Source: Phytoactinopolyspora halotolerans
GTDB taxonomy: Bacteria > Actinomycetota > Actinomycetes > Jiangellales > Jiangellaceae
NCBI RefSeq assembly: GCF_010550675.1
Contig: NZ_JAAGOA010000001.1
Coordinates: forward strand, 124,001 to 188,000
Direction: 5' to 3'
Length of the DNA stretch: 64,000 nt
Of the stretch, positions 52,944 to 64,000 are shown piece after piece (position 1 is the stretch's first letter; each line of letters opens with the position of its first letter). Below the pieces are notes generated by a model. It saw only the letters and a list, made by a program, of their open reading frames with translations, was not told the origin of the DNA and ran no database searches. A program made the translations under genes and the position numbers.

Positions 52944-53462
52944 TCACGCCGGCAGAACCACCACGTACCGACGAGGCTCCACGCCTTCAGACTCACTGCG
53001 CAAGCCGGCCTCGGCTACCGCGTCGTGCACGACCTTCCGCTCGAACGGCGTCATAGCGCCCAGTGACTCGGGCTCGCCCGTGGAACGCACCGCCTCCACC
53101 GCCCGCTTCGCCAGCTCAACGAGCTCAGAACGCCGCCGGGCACGGAATCCACCGACATCCAGCATCAGTCGGGTCCGCATGCCGGTCTCGCGCCACACCG
53201 CCAACCGAGTCAGCTCCTGGAGCGCCTCCAGCACTTCGCCGTCCGAGCCGATCAACGGGTCCAGGCCATCGCCGACGATCGACACGACCGCACGATCGTT
53301 CTCCACGTCCATGTCAATGTCGCCATCAAGATCGGCGATGTCGAGCAATGCCTCGAGGTAGTCCGCGGCCACGTCACCCTCATGCTCAAGCTGGCTGACG
53401 CTCGGTACCTCGGTGCCATCGCCCTCCGACACCACGGTCCCGCCCGTTTCCCGATCGCTCAC
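52944..53462 (-). CDS. jag: Jag/KhpB RNA-binding protein (KH plus R3H)
   Basis: This is a 172-residue protein: a short acidic N-terminus, a KH-II domain (GLDPLIGSDGEVLEALQELTRLAVWRETG region), then an R3H domain with ERKVVHDAV and EGVEPRRYVVV. It lacks the Jag_N domain found in firmicutes. KhpB-type proteins bind RNA broadly and affect cell division. It lies between yidC and rsmG, the standard order. The start is GTG 53462. Confidence 0.9.
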   Translation of the reverse strand: MSDRETGGTVVSEGDGTEVPSVSQLEHEGDVAADYLEALLDIADLDGDIDMDVENDRAVVSIVGDGLDPLIGSDGEVLEALQELTRLAVWRETGMRTRLMLDVGGFRARRRSELVELAKRAVEAVRSTGEPESLGAMTPFERKVVHDAVAEAGLRSESEGVEPRRYVVVLPA

Positions 53463-53520
53463 AATCGACTCCTCAACAACCTCATCCGTATGCCCGCGCC
53501 CCTAGCGGCGACAGCACGTC

Positions 53521-54462
53521 TCAACGCTTCTTCTTCCGCTCCGCCCGGCTTGTACGCTTCGGCTGCTGGCGCCGGATCTCGCCCGTGGATCCGTTCTGCT
53601 GGCCGGGCTGCACCTCTGGCTCCTCCGGCTCCGCCACCGTCAGACCCTTGCGTCGCGCCTTCTCCGCCTTGCGACGCTGCGCCACCTTCTCCGCTTCGCT
53701 ACCCGGAGCAGGCATGCGGCGAATCACGTATAGCTGCTGACCCATGGTCCAGATGTTCGATGTCAACCAGTACAACACCGTGCCCAGCGGGAAATAGACG
53801 CCGGAGAACAGGAACACCAACGGCAGGACGTACAACAAGATCTTCTGCTGCTGGGCGAACGGTCCCTCCAGGGACTCCTTCGGCATGTTCTTCCGCATGA
53901 TCTGCAGCTGTGTGATGTACTGCGAGGCCACCATGCCGATCACCATGATCGCGGCCATGATGCGCGTATTGAGAACATCCGTCGTCAGAAACGATTCGGC
54001 AAGCTCGGCACCGAAAATCTTCGCGCGGCCGGCCGACTCGAAGAGCTCCTGGTGATCCTGGAACGCACCTCGAGGATGGTCTTTCGCGATGCCGTCCAGC
54101 ACGCGGAACAGCGAGAACAGGAACGGTGCCTGGAGCAGGATCGGAAGGCACGAGGCGAATGGGTTGGTGCCCGTCTCCTTGTAGAGCTTCATCATCTCCT
54201 GCTGGAGACGCTCACGATCGCCCTTGTACTTCTTCTGTAGCTCACGTAGTTGCGGCTGCAACAACTGCATCTTCCGCTGCGACCGGATCTGCCGCACGAA
54301 GAGCGGGATCAACAGAATGCGGATGACGACGACGAGCCCAATGATCGACAACGCCCAGTTCACGCCGTCGTGATCGATCCCGATCAGCTCTGCGAAGAGC
54401 CAGTGCCAGCCGATCATGATCCAGCTGACCAGCCACAGCAACGGCGCGAGAATGGTATCCAC
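53521..54462 (-). CDS. yidC: Membrane protein insertase YidC
   Basis: This is a 313-residue insertase of the Oxa1 superfamily. Five helices are visible, beginning with WLVSWIMIGWHWLFAELIG. The hydrophilic groove Arg is likely in VIRILLIPLFVRQIRSQRKM, and the cytoplasmic helical hairpin is KKYKGDRERLQQEMMKLYKE. The C-terminal about 60 residues are basic, as usual for ribosome contact. There is no large periplasmic domain, as expected for Gram-positives. Confidence 0.95.
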   Translation of the reverse strand: MDTILAPLLWLVSWIMIGWHWLFAELIGIDHDGVNWALSIIGLVVVIRILLIPLFVRQIRSQRKMQLLQPQLRELQKKYKGDRERLQQEMMKLYKETGTNPFASCLPILLQAPFLFSLFRVLDGIAKDHPRGAFQDHQELFESAGRAKIFGAELAESFLTTDVLNTRIMAAIMVIGMVASQYITQLQIMRKNMPKESLEGPFAQQQKILLYVLPLVFLFSGVYFPLGTVLYWLTSNIWTMGQQLYVIRRMPAPGSEAEKVAQRRKAEKARRKGLTVAEPEEPEVQPGQQNGSTGEIRRQQPKRTSRAERKKKR

Positions 54463-54468
54463 TGGTGC

Positions 54469-54822
54469 TCAAGCTCCTATGAGGTCGTGCGAACCGAACT
54501 GTCCGCCCTGAACGTGCCCGGACGTCGGCCGAGCGTTGCCTTCGATCGTCGCAGGCGTGTCGTCCTCGCCGTCCGTGCCGTCGGCACGGCCCCACCATCG
54601 ATAGTTCGCCCGCGTGGGGACCAAGTCGACCCCGCCTTCGCACCAAGGATGACATCGGCCCAATCGACGCAACGCCAGCCACCCGCCTCGCACGGCGCCG
54701 TGCGCCTCGAGAGACCCCAGCGCATAGGCCGAACAGGACGGGTAATACCGGCACGTCTGCCCGTAGAGCGGACTCACCACCAGCCGGTACAGCTTCACGA
54801 TCGATATCAGCAGCCGGGTCAT
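54469..54822 (-). CDS. yidD: Membrane protein insertion efficiency factor YidD
   Basis: This is a 117-residue protein with the core LYRLVVSPLYGQTCRYYPSCSAYAL, then the conserved LRRLGRCHPW. The last about 45 residues are an Asp/Gly-rich tail not needed for the family. Its start codon directly abuts the rnpA stop and its stop is six bases before yidC, so the genes are tightly coupled. Confidence 0.93.
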   Translation of the reverse strand: MTRLLISIVKLYRLVVSPLYGQTCRYYPSCSAYALGSLEAHGAVRGGWLALRRLGRCHPWCEGGVDLVPTRANYRWWGRADGTDGEDDTPATIEGNARPTSGHVQGGQFGSHDLIGA

Positions 54823-55173
54823 CTAACGACTCCGAGCACGCCGCACGGCCGTGCCGAGCGCGCCACGCAGATCTGCGGCCAAGGTCTCCCTCGAGACTCG
54901 ACCGGCATCGGGCAGCGCACGCACCACCACCGTCGAACCATCGGGCAACTCGGTGACCCGGCAGGCGACAAGGTGCCGCAGTCGCCGGCGCACCGTGTTC
55001 CTCACCACGGCGCCTCCTACCGCCCGCCCCACAACGAAGCCGACCTTCGCCGGTCCGTGGTCGTTGGGCACATGTGCGTGCACGACCAGCGAATCCCGAC
55101 GCGCCGCCGCGCCCCGACGGACAGTCGACGTGAAGTCTTGCGACCGTCGAAGCCGGTGCTCAGCCTTCAGCAC
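54823..55173 (-). CDS. rnpA: Ribonuclease P protein component
   Basis: This is a 116-residue protein of RNase P, which with M1-type RNA matures tRNA 5' ends. Signature: AKVGFVVGRAVGGAVVRNTVRRRLRHL (the RNR box). It starts at GTG 55173, 26 bases after rpmH. Confidence 0.95.
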   Translation of the reverse strand: MLKAEHRLRRSQDFTSTVRRGAAARRDSLVVHAHVPNDHGPAKVGFVVGRAVGGAVVRNTVRRRLRHLVACRVTELPDGSTVVVRALPDAGRVSRETLAADLRGALGTAVRRARSR

Positions 55174-55199
55174 CCTCGTATCCAGCGGGCCGTCAACGC

Positions 55200-55334
55200 T
55201 CAGGCCGACAGCTTGGCGCGGCCCTTACGGCGGCGAGCACCCAGAATGGCTCGGCCGGCGCGGGTGCGCATGCGCAGCCGGAAGCCGTGGGTCCTGGCAC
55301 GACGGCGGTTGTTCGGCTGGAAGGTGCGCTTCAC
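55200..55334 (-). CDS. rpmH: 50S ribosomal protein L34
   Basis: This is a 44-residue L34: [20 protein letters not shown], then [23 protein letters not shown] 55334 has CAGGAG eight bases upstream. It is the first gene of the rpmH-rnpA-yidD-yidC-jag-rsmG-parA-parB series that runs away from the origin. Confidence 0.97.
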   Translation of the reverse strand: MKRTFQPNNRRRARTHGFRLRMRTRAGRAILGARRRKGRAKLSA

Positions 55335-55470
55335 GTCCGGGCTCCTGACGATCGTTGAGACAGGCTGTCTGCTTGCATACGGAATGGATTCGTGTCCGGC
55401 GACCGACACCCACGCGTCGTCGGCATACCAGCCTTGGGCACGCTAAACAGAGTCCTCGCCGGACCAAACA

Positions 55471-55500
55471 ACGGTACGCGCACGCGGCACCCAAGGTCAA
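55471..55500 (-). promoter_or_regulatory. rpmH promoter
   Basis: On the minus strand, -35 TTGACC (55500-55495) and -10 TACCGT (55476-55471) are separated by 18 bases, giving a leader of about 130 bases before rpmH. Confidence 0.65.
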
Positions 55501-55599
55501 ACGCCGCGGTTGGCGTAACGTACGCAAGGCAACCGAACAGCCTCTCACTCGTGCGCCCCGTGGCAGGATAGCGACACGCCGACATACCAGCGCCAAACC

Positions 55600-55777
55600 T
55601 GTGGACATCGGTTGAATGCCGGGCCGCATGTTGTTACCGTCACGTGTTCGACAGCATGCGGGAAGGGGCCATGAAACGATCTTCGTCCGGGGCCTCGATG
55701 CAGCTCAGGTACGGAATCTTGGTACTTTCCACATGTCGCTGGTGTCTTCCACAGGTTGTGGAGGACGATGTGGACAA
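55600..55777 (+). promoter_or_regulatory. dnaA promoter region with DnaA boxes
   Basis: In the 490-base rpmH-dnaA gap, TTGAAT (55612-55617) and TACCGT (55635-55640) are 17 bases apart, a good sigma-70-type promoter for dnaA. A DnaA box TGTGGACAT lies just before it (55600-55608) and an exact TGTGGACAA (reverse TTGTCCACA) at 55769-55777, between promoter and start codon. This suggests autoregulation by DnaA. TTCCACAGG and GTTGTGGAGG near 55747-55763 are weaker matches. Confidence 0.65.
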
Positions 55778-55824
55778 CATGTTACGGGGGCGGCGTCCGT
55801 CGTGTCGCCAGTTTGGAGTATGAC

Positions 55825-57333
55825 GTGACCGAGCAGCCGGCTAGCGACTTCAACGTCGCGTGGGCCAAGGCGCTCGCTGTGTTGGAACACAGTGAGCAGA
55901 TCGGCCCGCAGCAGCGCGCCTTTCTCACGCAAACGAGGCCGGTGACGCTCGTCGAAGGCACTGCCGTGATCGCAGTCCCCAATGACTTCACCCGAGCCCA
56001 GGTGGAGCAGCGCCTGCGGAATCCGCTCGTGGAAGCGCTCAGTGACGTCCTCGGTATGTCGATCTCGCTCGCGATCAGTGTGTCCCCTACGCCCGAGCAT
56101 GTGTCCGAGAGCCGAGTGTCACCGACCCACGCCCCGGACGACCAGCCCTCCGTCGACGCGTTCGAGGGCAATGCCGCACCGCCCCGTCCCCGGCAACCCC
56201 TCCTGGACGACGAGCGGGTGCCGTCGGCTGTACAGCGAAACGAGGCCGCACCCGTTCCGGCGCCGTCCACCGCCGGAACACCCAAAGCGGACGAAGGCCC
56301 GCATCTGAACTCTCGATACACCTTTGACTCGTTCGTCATCGGCTCCAGCAATCGATTCGCGCACGCCGCCGCCGTCGCGGTGGCCGAAGCGCCGGGCAAG
56401 GCGTACAACCCCCTGCTCGTCTACGGGGAGTCCGGACTCGGGAAGACGCACTTGCTGCACGCGATCGGGCACTACGCGCGCGACATGTATCCCGGGACCC
56501 GGGTCCGGTATGTCAGTTCCGAAGAGTTCACCAACGACTTCATCAATTCCATCCGCGACGACAAGGCATCCGCCTTCCAACGCCGCTACCGCGACGTCGA
56601 CGTGCTGCTGATCGACGACATCCAGTTCCTCGAGGGAAAGATCCAGACCCAAGAGGAGTTCTTTCATACGTTCAATACGCTGCACAACGCCAGCAAGCAG
56701 ATCGTCATCACATCGGATCGACCGCCGAAACAGCTCTCCGCCCTCGAGGATCGCCTCCGCAACCGCTTCGAATGGGGTCTGATCTGCGACGTCCAGCCGC
56801 CAGACCTGGAGACGCGGATCGCCATCCTGTCCAAGAAGGCGGCGCAGGACAGCCTGAACGTTCCCTCAGACGTCCTGGAGTACATCGCGAGCCGGGTCGT
56901 CACCAACATCCGCGAGCTCGAGGGCGCGCTCATCCGGGTCACCGCATTCGCCAGTCTGAACCGCCAGCCGGTCGATCAGAACCTCGCCGAGGTCGTCCTG
57001 CGCGATCTCGTCGACATGGATACGGGACCAGAGATCACCGCGGCCACCATCATGGCGCAGACAGCCGGCTACTTCGGTCTCACCATCGACGACCTCCAAG
57101 GCACCAGCCGGAGCCGGGTTCTGGTCACCGCCCGACAGATCGCCATGTACCTCTGTCGTGAACTGACCGACCTCTCGCTGCCGAAGATCGGTCAACAGTT
57201 CGGCGGCCGGGACCACACCACAGTGATGCACGCGCAACGCAAGATCCGGACCCTGATGGCCGAACGGCGCAGCGTCTTCAACCAGGTCACCGAGCTGACC
57301 AACCGGATCAAGCAGCAAGCCCGGCAGGCCTGA
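55825..57333 (+). CDS. dnaA: Chromosomal replication initiator protein DnaA
   Basis: This is a 502-residue DnaA. Domain I (about 1-85) is followed by a Pro/Ala-rich domain II linker. The AAA+ domain begins at [20 protein letters not shown], with Walker [16 protein letters not shown] and Walker [14 protein letters not shown]. Domain IV has the DnaA-box-reading signature [14 protein letters not shown] 55825 is preferred because GGAG lies six bases upstream and domain I starts there; the frame is open to 55756. Confidence 0.96.
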   Translation: MTEQPASDFNVAWAKALAVLEHSEQIGPQQRAFLTQTRPVTLVEGTAVIAVPNDFTRAQVEQRLRNPLVEALSDVLGMSISLAISVSPTPEHVSESRVSPTHAPDDQPSVDAFEGNAAPPRPRQPLLDDERVPSAVQRNEAAPVPAPSTAGTPKADEGPHLNSRYTFDSFVIGSSNRFAHAAAVAVAEAPGKAYNPLLVYGESGLGKTHLLHAIGHYARDMYPGTRVRYVSSEEFTNDFINSIRDDKASAFQRRYRDVDVLLIDDIQFLEGKIQTQEEFFHTFNTLHNASKQIVITSDRPPKQLSALEDRLRNRFEWGLICDVQPPDLETRIAILSKKAAQDSLNVPSDVLEYIASRVVTNIRELEGALIRVTAFASLNRQPVDQNLAEVVLRDLVDMDTGPEITAATIMAQTAGYFGLTIDDLQGTSRSRVLVTARQIAMYLCRELTDLSLPKIGQQFGGRDHTTVMHAQRKIRTLMAERRSVFNQVTELTNRIKQQARQA

Positions 57334-57766
57334 GCCATGCACACGACCACGCGAACAGCTCTTTCCACACAGGCTGTGGATAGCTCTGTGGACTGTCCAC
57401 GGGTGCGGTGGACGATCGGTGGACGCCGACTGTGGTCCCGTGGACGACGCTTCACCGTCCACCAGCATCCAGATTTCCGCGCACAACCGGAGTGGATAAT
57501 CAGAGACGGGTTCACCTGCGATGTCTCGAGTTATCCACATTTTCCACCCCCGCTACGGATAAGACGAGTACATCTATGAATCACAAAGAACCACAAACTC
57601 CGGGCCGCCCCGGCCATGCGGGCTGTGCGTACCCAGCCACGAGGAGAGACCATGTGGGTGACGTGTCGGACCTCCGTGCAAGGATGACGGGGCTTGACAC
57701 TGACAGTTCAGACCTGACGTACAGCACATCCGCCGGGTTCGTCCCGCGGGGAGGACGGTGAGACCC
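57334..57766. other. Chromosomal origin of replication (oriC)
   Basis: The dnaA-dnaN gap is dense in DnaA boxes in both orientations. Those seen are TGTGGATAG (57375), TGTGGACTG (57387), CTGTCCACG (57393), GGTGGACGA (57407), GGTGGACGC (57418), CGTGGACGA (57439), CCGTCCACC (57455), AGTGGATAA (57491) and an exact TTATCCACA (57531-57539). A lower-GC stretch around 57555-57600 may be the unwinding region. TTGACA at 57694-57699 is a possible dnaN -35, without a good -10. Confidence 0.9.
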
Positions 57767-58900
57767 GTGAAGTTTCGGCTCGAACGTGACATCTTGGCCG
57801 AGGCGGTCGCCTGGGCGGCTCGCACCCTGCCCAACCGGCCCACGGTTCCGGTATTGGCCGGGCTCCGGCTGGACGCCTCCGATGGAGAAGTCGCCTTCTC
57901 GTCGTTCGATTACGAGGTTTCCGGGAAGGTCTCGGTACCGGCCGAGGTCGCCGATCCTGGGACCGTCCTGGTCTCCGGAAAACTGCTGGCGGACATTGCC
58001 CGCTCGTTGCCGGCCAAGCCGGTGGAGTTCACCGCCGACGGCTCGAAGGTCGTCATCACGTGCGGAAACGCACGGTTTACTCTGGTGACGCTGCCCGTCG
58101 AAGAGTACCCGGAACTGCCCGCGCTGCCGGCCGCATCCGGTACCGTCGACGGGACCGTCTTCGCCGAGGCCATCAGCCAGGTCGCGGTCGCAGCTGGGCG
58201 TGACGACATGCTTCCCACGCTCACCGGCATCCGCATCGAGATCGAGGGTGAGACCGTCACCCTCGGCGCCACCGACCGGTATCGGCTCGCGGTGCGCGAA
58301 CTGACCTGGAATCCGGTCCGCCCCGATCTGTCCGCCGTGGCCCTTGTCCCCGCACGGACTCTGGTCGACGCAGCGAAGACACTCGCCTCGACGGGTGAGG
58401 TCACGCTCGCTCTCGGCAGCGAGACGGACGACAGCCTGATCGGGCTCGCGGCCGGCGGCCGGCACACCACCAGCAGGCTGATCGACGGCGAGTGGGTACC
58501 CAACTATCGCCGGCTGTTCCCCGCCGAGATCGCCACGGTCGCGAAGGTCGAGATCGCCTCGCTGATCGACTCGGTCAAGCGGGTGGCCCTGGTCGCCGAG
58601 CGGAACACGCCGATCAGGCTTGCCTTCGACGACGGCCAGGTGGTCCTCGAGGCAGGCAGCGGCGACGACGCCCAGGCATCGGAAGCGCTGCAGGCGCACG
58701 TGGACGGCCCTGCCATCGCCACCGGGTTCAACCCGAACTACTTGCTGGACGGCTTGCAGGCGCTCGGAACGCCGTTCGTGCACATGTCCTTCACCGACAC
58801 GCCACTCAAGCCCGTGGTCGTCGAGGGGATCGAGAGCCTCGAGGCGGAGCCGAACAGCGGGTACCGCTACCTGGCGATGCCGATCCGGCTCTCCAGCTGA
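57767..58900 (+). CDS. dnaN: DNA polymerase III sliding clamp (beta subunit)
   Basis: This is a 377-residue beta clamp with three repeated domains: N (VKFRLERDILAEAVAWAART), middle (ATDRYRLAVRELTW) and C ending with YRYLAMPIRL. GTG 57767 is preferred over GTG 57758 because GGGGAGG is then well spaced and actinobacterial DnaN starts with this K-[FI]-R sequence. It tethers polymerase to DNA. Confidence 0.96.
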   Translation: MKFRLERDILAEAVAWAARTLPNRPTVPVLAGLRLDASDGEVAFSSFDYEVSGKVSVPAEVADPGTVLVSGKLLADIARSLPAKPVEFTADGSKVVITCGNARFTLVTLPVEEYPELPALPAASGTVDGTVFAEAISQVAVAAGRDDMLPTLTGIRIEIEGETVTLGATDRYRLAVRELTWNPVRPDLSAVALVPARTLVDAAKTLASTGEVTLALGSETDDSLIGLAAGGRHTTSRLIDGEWVPNYRRLFPAEIATVAKVEIASLIDSVKRVALVAERNTPIRLAFDDGQVVLEAGSGDDAQASEALQAHVDGPAIATGFNPNYLLDGLQALGTPFVHMSFTDTPLKPVVVEGIESLEAEPNSGYRYLAMPIRLSS

Positions 58901-58901
58901 C

Positions 58902-58936
58902 GTCTGCCGCCGCGGTCGTTTGCGGGCGCCGCAGAC
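58902..58936 (+). terminator. Hairpin after dnaN
   Basis: GTCTGC (58902-58907) pairs with GCAGAC (58931-58936), with further GC pairing inside. It begins 2 bases after the stop; no U tract. Confidence 0.45.
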
Positions 58937-59069
58937 GAGCGGACGACGCGTCGGTGATGGGCGTGCAGCCGCTGGGTTCCCGGACCGCGGCGTGCGGGTG
59001 TGCGTCACACTGGGGCGGGGTACCTGGCCATCAGTCGTGCGTTGACGGCATGCGTGAAAGAGTGGAGAC

Positions 59070-59987
59070 GTGGAACTAGGTCTTATCGGGCTGGGACGCA
59101 TGGGCGGCAACATGCGAGATCGCCTTCGGGCGTCCGGCCATACGGTGTTCGGCTATGCCCTGGATCCGGAGGGTCGCGACGTCGACAGCCTCGCGGAGAT
59201 GGTCGACCGACTGTCCGCGCCGCGAGCGGTGTGGGTCATGGTGCCGTCCGGAGACCCGACTCGTGACACCATCGCCCAGCTGGCAGAGCTGCTGAGTGCG
59301 GGCGACGTGGTTGTCGAGGGTGGCAATTCTCGGTACACCGACGACGCCGAGCATGCCAGGCTGCTGGCCGAGAACGGGATCGGTTACGTCGATTGCGGCG
59401 TCTCCGGCGGTGTGTGGGGCAAGGAGAACGGTTACGGCCTGATGGTGGGCGGAGACGCCGAGCACGTCGAGCGCCTGTTGCCGATCTTCGACGCGCTGCG
59501 TCCGGAAGGGCCACGGAGCGAAGGTTTCGTGCACGCCGGCGGTGTGGGGGCCGGCCATTACGCGAAGATGGTCCACAACGGGATCGAGTATGGGCTGATG
59601 CAGGCCTACGCCGAAGGCTATGAGCTGCTCGAGGCCGCCGAGGTCGTCGACGATGTGCCGGGAGTGCTCAAAGCGTGGTCACGCGGAACGGTCGTGCGGT
59701 CGTGGCTGCTCGATCTCCTGGTCAGCGCCCTCGAGGACGACCCTGATCTGCAGAAACTCGTCGGCTACGTCGAAGACTCCGGCGAGGGACGGTGGACCGT
59801 GCAGGAGGCGATCGACCACGCGGTACCCGCTCCCGTCATGACCGCCGCGCTGTTCGCTCGGTTCGCCTCGCGTCAGGAGGATTCGCCGGCGATGCGTGCG
59901 GTGGCCGCGTTACGCCAGGAGTTCGGTGGCCATGCCACTCGACAGGCTCCCGGGGAGGCGCCGGGAGCGACCGGTCAAGACGGCTGA
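59070..59987 (+). CDS. gnd: 6-phosphogluconate dehydrogenase, decarboxylating (short GndA type)
   Basis: This is a 305-residue enzyme of the short (about 300-residue) class. The Rossmann motif GLIGLGRMGGNM is at the N-terminus, the substrate loop is CGVSGGVWGKENGYGLMVGG, and the catalytic segment is GHYAKMVHNGIEYGLMQAYAEG with Lys and Asn. It converts 6-phosphogluconate to ribulose-5-phosphate. gnd between dnaN and recF is the Streptomyces order. GTG 59070 starts the frame. Confidence 0.93.
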   Translation: MELGLIGLGRMGGNMRDRLRASGHTVFGYALDPEGRDVDSLAEMVDRLSAPRAVWVMVPSGDPTRDTIAQLAELLSAGDVVVEGGNSRYTDDAEHARLLAENGIGYVDCGVSGGVWGKENGYGLMVGGDAEHVERLLPIFDALRPEGPRSEGFVHAGGVGAGHYAKMVHNGIEYGLMQAYAEGYELLEAAEVVDDVPGVLKAWSRGTVVRSWLLDLLVSALEDDPDLQKLVGYVEDSGEGRWTVQEAIDHAVPAPVMTAALFARFASRQEDSPAMRAVAALRQEFGGHATRQAPGEAPGATGQDG

Positions 59988-59996
59988 ACGCGTCCC

Positions 59997-61172
59997 ATGC
60001 ATGTGACGCACCTGTCGCTCGTCGACTTCCGCTCCTATCCGGCGGTCGAGCTGCCGCTCGACAGTGGCGTGACGGCCTTCATCGGTCCGAACGGGCAGGG
60101 CAAGACGAACCTGGTGGAGGCGGTCGGTTATCTGGCGACGTTGGGCAGCCACCGGGTCTCGAACGACGGTCCGCTGGTGCGGGTCGGCGCGGAACGTTCC
60201 GTCGTGCGCGCCAGCGTCGCACCCAGTACCGACCCGCAGAGCAGGCCCGCGCTGGTGGAGATCGAGATCACACCGGGTAAGACGAATCGAGCCCGGCTGA
60301 ACCGCTCCGCCGTGAAGCGCCCTCGAGACATCCTCGGCACGCTGCGGACGGTGTTGTTCGCGCCCGAAGATCTCGCCTTGGTGAAGGGTGATCCTTCGGA
60401 TCGCCGCCGGTTCATGGATGAGCTCTTGGTTGCGCGGGCGCCGCGGTACGCGGGCGTCCGGTCGGATTACGAGCGTGTGCTGAAGCAACGCAACGCGTTG
60501 CTCAAATCGGCCGGTGCGGCGATGAGAGCGAGCCGGGGCAAGGGCGGCGGATCCGAACCGAATCTCGGGACGCTGGACGTGTGGGACACCCACCTGGCGC
60601 AGGCGGGGGCCGAGCTGCTGGCCGCACGGCTCGAGCTGATCGACGCGATCCGGCCGCTGGTGGCTAAGGCGTACGAGTCCGTCGCGGCCACCGGGTCGGG
60701 CACCAATAACATCGACGCCAGGCTGGACTACAAGTCGTCGCTGGGGCCGGACGTCGAACTGACGCCGGACCGATCGGCGCTGGCCGAGGCGATGGTCGAG
60801 GCGACCGGACGGGCACGCCGGGACGAGATCGAGCGCGGTGTGTCGCTGGTCGGTCCGCATCGGGACGATCTGGTGCTGGGCCTGGGACCGATGCCGGCCA
60901 AGGGATACGCCAGTCATGGCGAGTCGTGGTCGTTCGCGCTGGCGCTGCGGCTGGCGTCATACGAGTTGCTGCGGACCATCGGCAGTGATCCGGTCCTGGT
61001 CCTCGACGACGTCTTCGCCGAACTCGACACGGGGCGTCGGCAGCGGCTCGCGGAGCTGGTGTCGCCGGCCGAGCAGGTGCTCGTGACCGCGGCCGTGGCG
61101 GCCGACGTGCCGGAGACGTTGACCGGTGCGCGGGTGGACGTGCTGGGCGGCGACGTCAGGAGAGTGTCATGA
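59997..61172 (+). CDS. recF: DNA replication and repair protein RecF
   Basis: This is a 391-residue SMC-like ATPase. Walker A is [20 protein letters not shown], the signature segment [12 protein letters not shown] comes in the second half, and Walker B/D-loop is [12 protein letters not shown]. It loads RecA at gaps. ATG 59997 is used; GTG 60003 is in frame. Its stop overlaps the dciA start. Confidence 0.95.
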   Translation: MHVTHLSLVDFRSYPAVELPLDSGVTAFIGPNGQGKTNLVEAVGYLATLGSHRVSNDGPLVRVGAERSVVRASVAPSTDPQSRPALVEIEITPGKTNRARLNRSAVKRPRDILGTLRTVLFAPEDLALVKGDPSDRRRFMDELLVARAPRYAGVRSDYERVLKQRNALLKSAGAAMRASRGKGGGSEPNLGTLDVWDTHLAQAGAELLAARLELIDAIRPLVAKAYESVAATGSGTNNIDARLDYKSSLGPDVELTPDRSALAEAMVEATGRARRDEIERGVSLVGPHRDDLVLGLGPMPAKGYASHGESWSFALALRLASYELLRTIGSDPVLVLDDVFAELDTGRRQRLAELVSPAEQVLVTAAVAADVPETLTGARVDVLGGDVRRVS

Positions 61173-61777
61173 GCGACGACGGTGGCGACCGCCCCGAAGA
61201 CCGGAACGCTGACGGTGTGGACCCTGCTGCTGTGGATCCGGCCGCCCGGGATGCGGGAGGGTGGGATCCGGACGGGGTGGACCTGGCGAAGGCACTGCTG
61301 GCCCGTGCCAAAGCCGGTGGTCGCATCCGGGTGTCACGGCAACGCCCCCGCCTAGGTCGCAAGTCGGCGTCGAACCCGCGCTCGGCCGCCGGAACAGGAT
61401 GGAGCGGGCCGGGTGCCGATGAGCGTGATCCGCAACCGTTGGGCGCCGCCGTGGAGCGGCTCTCCAATGAGCACGGCTGGGACGAAGATCTGTCCGTGCA
61501 CGGTGTGATCGCGCGCTGGGAGGAACTCGTGGGGCCTGAGGTCGCCGAGCATGTGCGGCCGGAGAGCTACGACGACACGGTCTTGACGGTCCGTGCCGAC
61601 TCCACGGCGTGGGCGACGCAGGTCCGGCTGCTGGCGGCGGAACTTGTCCGCAAGATCAATACCGAGATCGGGCACGGGACGTTGACCAGGGTCAATGTGC
61701 TTGGTCCGCAGGCTCGCAGCTGGACGAAGGGGCCGCTGAGCGTGCGCGGACGAGGCCCCCGAGACACCTACGGCTAG
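61169..61777 (+). CDS. DciA family helicase-loader-like protein (DUF721)
   Basis: This is a 202-residue protein. Residues 1-95 are an acidic then basic disordered region. The DUF721/DciA domain spans about 100-185 ([23 protein letters not shown] and [17 protein letters not shown]). DciA proteins interact with DnaB in bacteria lacking DnaC/DnaI, and mycobacterial DciA sits in this same recF-gyrB position. ATG 61169 overlaps the recF stop. Confidence 0.88.
   Translation: MSDDGGDRPEDRNADGVDPAAVDPAARDAGGWDPDGVDLAKALLARAKAGGRIRVSRQRPRLGRKSASNPRSAAGTGWSGPGADERDPQPLGAAVERLSNEHGWDEDLSVHGVIARWEELVGPEVAEHVRPESYDDTVLTVRADSTAWATQVRLLAAELVRKINTEIGHGTLTRVNVLGPQARSWTKGPLSVRGRGPRDTYG

Positions 61778-64000
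<2,223 letters not shown>

Overview
This is the origin-proximal part of a high-GC actinobacterial chromosome. From about 49.4 kb onward the order parB-parA-rsmG-jag-yidC-yidD-rnpA-rpmH on the minus strand and dnaA-oriC-dnaN-gnd-recF-dciA-gyrB on the plus strand is the classic actinobacterial oriC neighbourhood. The lineage hints are a femX-type aminoacyltransferase (known from actinomycetes with glycine-bridged LL-diaminopimelate peptidoglycan), gnd between dnaN and recF as in Streptomyces, GTG starts, and a dnaB intein. I infer a Streptomyces- or Jiangella-like actinobacterium; the sequence alone does not fix the genus.

Left part (1-17 kb): the 3' end of an ABC-2 permease gene, a secreted beta-propeller protein, an alditol oxidase, an NmrA-like oxidoreductase with a leaderless promoter, then the replication/ribosome block dnaB (interrupted by a 498-residue class 3 intein with a homing endonuclease), a MATE exporter, an ABC1-type kinase, and the rplI-rpsR-ssb-rpsF operon with a candidate S6:S18 leader RNA. 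Endonuclease IV, FemX and an alanine-racemase-like protein follow.

Middle (17-34 kb): a divergent two-domain Lrp regulator with an AbgT transporter and an imidodipeptidase-like amidohydrolase, which looks like one uptake-and-hydrolysis module. Then come two polytopic glycosyltransferases, a penicillin-binding protein with a long acidic tail, a PadR regulator with a clear operator, inositol-1-phosphate synthase, and a complete four-gene conservon (kinase, roadblock, DUF742, GTPase). A 0.7 kb stretch after the conservon holds three families of short tandem repeats and no convincing gene.

Right part (34-64 kb): CCA-adding enzyme, DUF6049 protein, MurJ fused to a pseudokinase, SigM and its zinc-containing anti-sigma factor, trxB-trxA (behind a textbook SigR promoter), CwlM-like amidase, an aminotransferase, a D-Ala-D-Ala ligase-like enzyme, parAB and the origin. 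Envelope assembly (MurJ, CwlM, PBP, FemX), redox control and chromosome replication/segregation are thus packed together.

The least expected signals are: a 94-bp palindromic element present in two opposite-orientation copies plus a diverged third copy; the zinc-finger-bearing homing endonuclease in the dnaB intein; DnaA boxes upstream of dnaB; three perfect parS sites, one of which contains the rsmG start codon; a Pseudomonas-type parS palindrome inside the alditol oxidase gene; and a short, codon-biased reading frame in the gap after cwlM. No tRNA, rRNA, CRISPR array or insertion sequence was recognised.
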